The notes beneath the pieces are model-generated. The model was not told the DNA's origin and ran no database searches. It saw only the letters and a list, made by a program, of their open reading frames with translations. The translations under genes were made by a program, and so were the position numbers. Below are positions 5,051 to 6,993 of a stretch of DNA of 6,993 bases, one piece after another. This DNA comes from Chitinophagaceae bacterium. GTDB lineage: Bacteria; Bacteroidota; Bacteroidia; Chitinophagales; Chitinophagaceae. The stretch lies in assembly GCA_947468255.1 (NCBI GenBank), contig CANIMM010000165.1, forward strand, positions 1-6,993. Direction: 5' to 3'. The first letter of the stretch is position 1. Each line of letters begins with the position of its first letter.

Positions 5051-6993
5051 TTAATCTTTATCATCTTCCTTATCAATCACCTTGATAAATGCAGCTCTTC
5101 TAGGTGCGGGCATTACTGAATGCAAGCCCTTCACCCCTTTCCAAATCACTTCACTGAACTCATTGTCTGGCACCCGATCTTCCTTTGAAAGATCAAATTT
5201 TGCCGACCGTTCAGACAATTCATTCCATACCACATTTTTATCCTCCAAATTAATATTGGAAGGAATTGCATCGTAGGTTTTAAAATTAGGGGTAGCAGTA
5301 AAGCTGCGCCACAAAGGAGTTGCTCCTGCATCATACTGACTCATGGGAGCCACACCTAAAATAAGTTCCATGGTTCTAACAACACCTGAAGTAGTATAAG
5401 GTGTATGATCAATAAAATTTCTTTTAACATAAGGCCCTACCACATAGACAGGACTTCGGTGTGCATCGACATGATCTGGCCCATTTTGTGCATCATCTTC
5501 CAAAATAAAAACCACACTTTCTTTCCAAACCGGGCTCTTACTTAAATAGTCAATGAACATACCAACTGCCAGATCATTATCCGCCGTATGCGCAAAAGGG
5601 GTTGGGCGGCCAATAGCCATTCCTTCTGTATGGTCATTAATTAAACGAAAAGTATTCATTTGTGGCAAAGCATTGACGGATATCAATGAATCAAAATCTC
5701 TTTTCCATTGATTTACCCTAGTAGTATCTCTCACCGTTTGATCCCAACTAGTATAAAAGGTACAAAAATGATTTTCTAACACCGGTATATTCGCTTTGTA
5801 ATCATCTGCAAATTCACCATAGGTTCGGTAACTAACACCTGCTTTTTTACAAGCCCCCCAGATAAAATCTCCTTTGTTATTGGCGATTTTCCTTGTGCCT
5901 TCTGCATCATATTCACCCCCACGACCACCGTAGCTAGTTACCCAATTTTTTTCCAAATAGTCAGTTGAATAGGCACCCAAACTCCAATTGTGCCCATCCG
6001 CACTTACTTCTCCATCAACATAAAAATTATCCAATAGAGCAAAATCCTTCACTAGCTGGTGCTGATTGGGGGTTACTTTTTCACCAAACAAAACCAAAGA
6101 GGTATCTCCATTGCCCCCCTTTACATCTCCCAATACCTGGTCATACGTTCTATTTTCTTTGACGATATAAAACACATGTTTGATAGGCGATTTTCCATCC
6201 CTTCTTCGAGGAATAGGGTTCCCTTCTTCGCCCTGCGCTTCCATTTCTATTTCTTTTGAATAAGGAGCATTTTTGTATACCTGTTGAGAATATACAGCTA
6301 ACTGTTCAACTGAAGGAAAATCAATAATGCTCATAGTTCCTTTCATCAATCCACCAATGTATTGGCCGCCATCTTCATCATCCTTCTGGTGCTTCACCCT
6401 TCGCCTAATAGGAGTTGGTCCTTTAGGATTGGCAAAAGAGGTAAAGCCTTTGCCATTGGTTACCCATATTTTTTTCCCAATAACTTTTACACAAGTAGGA
6501 TACCAGCCCACTGGTATAAATCCTTGGGATTTACTGAAACCCGGTTTACTCACATCAAATACTGCCAAGCAATTATTATCGGCATTGGCAATAAACAACG
6601 TTTTTTCATCCCCACTTAATGCCGCCCCATTGGTAGTGCTACCCGGAGGTGCGTCCGGATAAAGAGAGGAGATAAGGGTTTCTATTACTTTATTTTGCTT
6701 TGTATCAATCACCGACACAGAATTGTCATTGGCATTGGTAACATACAAAACTGAACCCATTTTATTTAAACACAATTCATTGGGATTATCACCTACCGGT
6801 ATCTCGCCACTAATTTTCATTTGCTTTGTGTCAAATAAAACTACTTGATCGCATCCCCAGCAACTAATATACAACGTGTTTTTATCGGGAGATAGCAAAC
6901 AAGTATACGCTTCACCCTGCAAAGGATAAATTCCCTTTATTTTTTTTGTAATCAGGTCAAAAACATACAAGGAATTATTGTCTTTGGTAACTA
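5051..6993 (-). CDS. YncE-type beta-propeller / PF04185-type phosphoesterase (alkaline phosphatase superfamily) fusion, 5' end missing
   Basis: The frame stays open to the right edge, so the start is outside the window; about 647 codons are present. The TTG at 6970 (read here as residue 1) is internal, since VTKDNNS continues upstream in frame. Residues 1-225 form propeller blades of the YncE/surface-antigen kind, with repeats such as LSPDKNTLYIS, LYVTNANDNSVSVID and LFIANADNNCLAVFDV. Residues 265-560 form the phosphoesterase domain: HVFYIVKENRTYDQVLGD (265-282), FYVDGEVSADGHNWS (316-330) and EDDAQNGPDHVDAHRSP (491-507), which hold probable metal-binding Glu, Asp and His residues. The tail is acidic. 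Fusions of this type are annotated as bifunctional YncE family/alkaline phosphatase family proteins and are usually exported, but the signal peptide cannot be seen here. The substrate is unknown. Residues 190-260 form a charged linker. Confidence 0.9.
   Translation of the reverse strand, partial: VTKDNNSLYVFDLITKKIKGIYPLQGEAYTCLLSPDKNTLYISCWGCDQVVLFDTKQMKISGEIPVGDNPNELCLNKMGSVLYVTNANDNSVSVIDTKQNKVIETLISSLYPDAPPGSTTNGAALSGDEKTLFIANADNNCLAVFDVSKPGFSKSQGFIPVGWYPTCVKVIGKKIWVTNGKGFTSFANPKGPTPIRRRVKHQKDDEDGGQYIGGLMKGTMSIIDFPSVEQLAVYSQQVYKNAPYSKEIEMEAQGEEGNPIPRRRDGKSPIKHVFYIVKENRTYDQVLGDVKGGNGDTSLVLFGEKVTPNQHQLVKDFALLDNFYVDGEVSADGHNWSLGAYSTDYLEKNWVTSYGGRGGEYDAEGTRKIANNKGDFIWGACKKAGVSYRTYGEFADDYKANIPVLENHFCTFYTSWDQTVRDTTRVNQWKRDFDSLISVNALPQMNTFRLINDHTEGMAIGRPTPFAHTADNDLAVGMFIDYLSKSPVWKESVVFILEDDAQNGPDHVDAHRSPVYVVGPYVKRNFIDHTPYTTSGVVRTMELILGVAPMSQYDAGATPLWRSFTATPNFKTYDAIPSNINLEDKNVVWNELSERSAKFDLSKEDRVPDNEFSEVIWKGVKGLHSVMPAPRRAAFIKVIDKEDDKD

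Noticed and set aside
6327..6662. 111-codon plus-strand open frame opposite the propeller gene
   Set aside because: It is antisense to a clear coding sequence, has no recognisable motif, and has the composition expected of a shadow frame.
6968..6970. TTG as the true start of the propeller-phosphoesterase gene
   Set aside because: The frame remains open with propeller-like residues (VTKDNNS) up to the window edge, so the gene is truncated by the window.

Overview
The window looks like chromosomal DNA from a member of the Bacteroidota, most likely a Chitinophagaceae-like organism. This rests on low GC by eye, lipoprotein signals ending in SCKK/ACKK, candidate TAnnTTTG-type promoters, almost no Shine-Dalgarno signals, TTG start codons, and the families present: a Bacteroidota-style GGGP synthase, an MbnP/diheme-peroxidase lipoprotein pair, an 'MSGIKKLAGQTLWYG' flippase and a YncE/phosphoesterase fusion. 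The taxonomic placement is inference from these traits, not from a marker gene.

Layout. 1-173 (-): 5' end of a geranylgeranylglyceryl-phosphate synthase-type gene, cut by the window edge. 174-286: divergent intergenic region with candidate promoters both ways. 287-679 (+): ArfB-type ribosome-rescue peptidyl-tRNA hydrolase. 758-1513 and 1522-2583 (+): a tight two-gene operon encoding an MbnP-family lipoprotein and an MbnH/MauG-like diheme c-type peroxidase lipoprotein. 2584-2744: intergenic DNA with an inverted repeat and a promoter-like motif. 2745-4265 (+): a MOP-superfamily polysaccharide/lipid flippase starting at TTG. 4266-4367: convergent intergenic region with two small hairpins. 4368-5009 (-): flavin reductase-like FMN-binding protein. 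5051-6993 (-): C-terminal part of a YncE-type beta-propeller fused to a PF04185-type phosphoesterase, whose 5' end lies beyond the window.

How the genes fit together. The only clear functional partnership is the MbnP/peroxidase operon. By analogy with MbnH/MbnP and CorB/CorA of methanotrophs, the diheme enzyme may oxidise a tryptophan of its partner to kynurenine to create a copper site at the cell surface or in the periplasm. No methanobactin genes are visible here, so a stand-alone copper-handling role is inferred. The other genes (ether-lipid precursor synthesis, ribosome rescue, flippase, flavoprotein, phosphoesterase) look like ordinary housekeeping or envelope functions with no evident link to each other. 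I saw no tRNA, rRNA, CRISPR array, IS element or phage gene.
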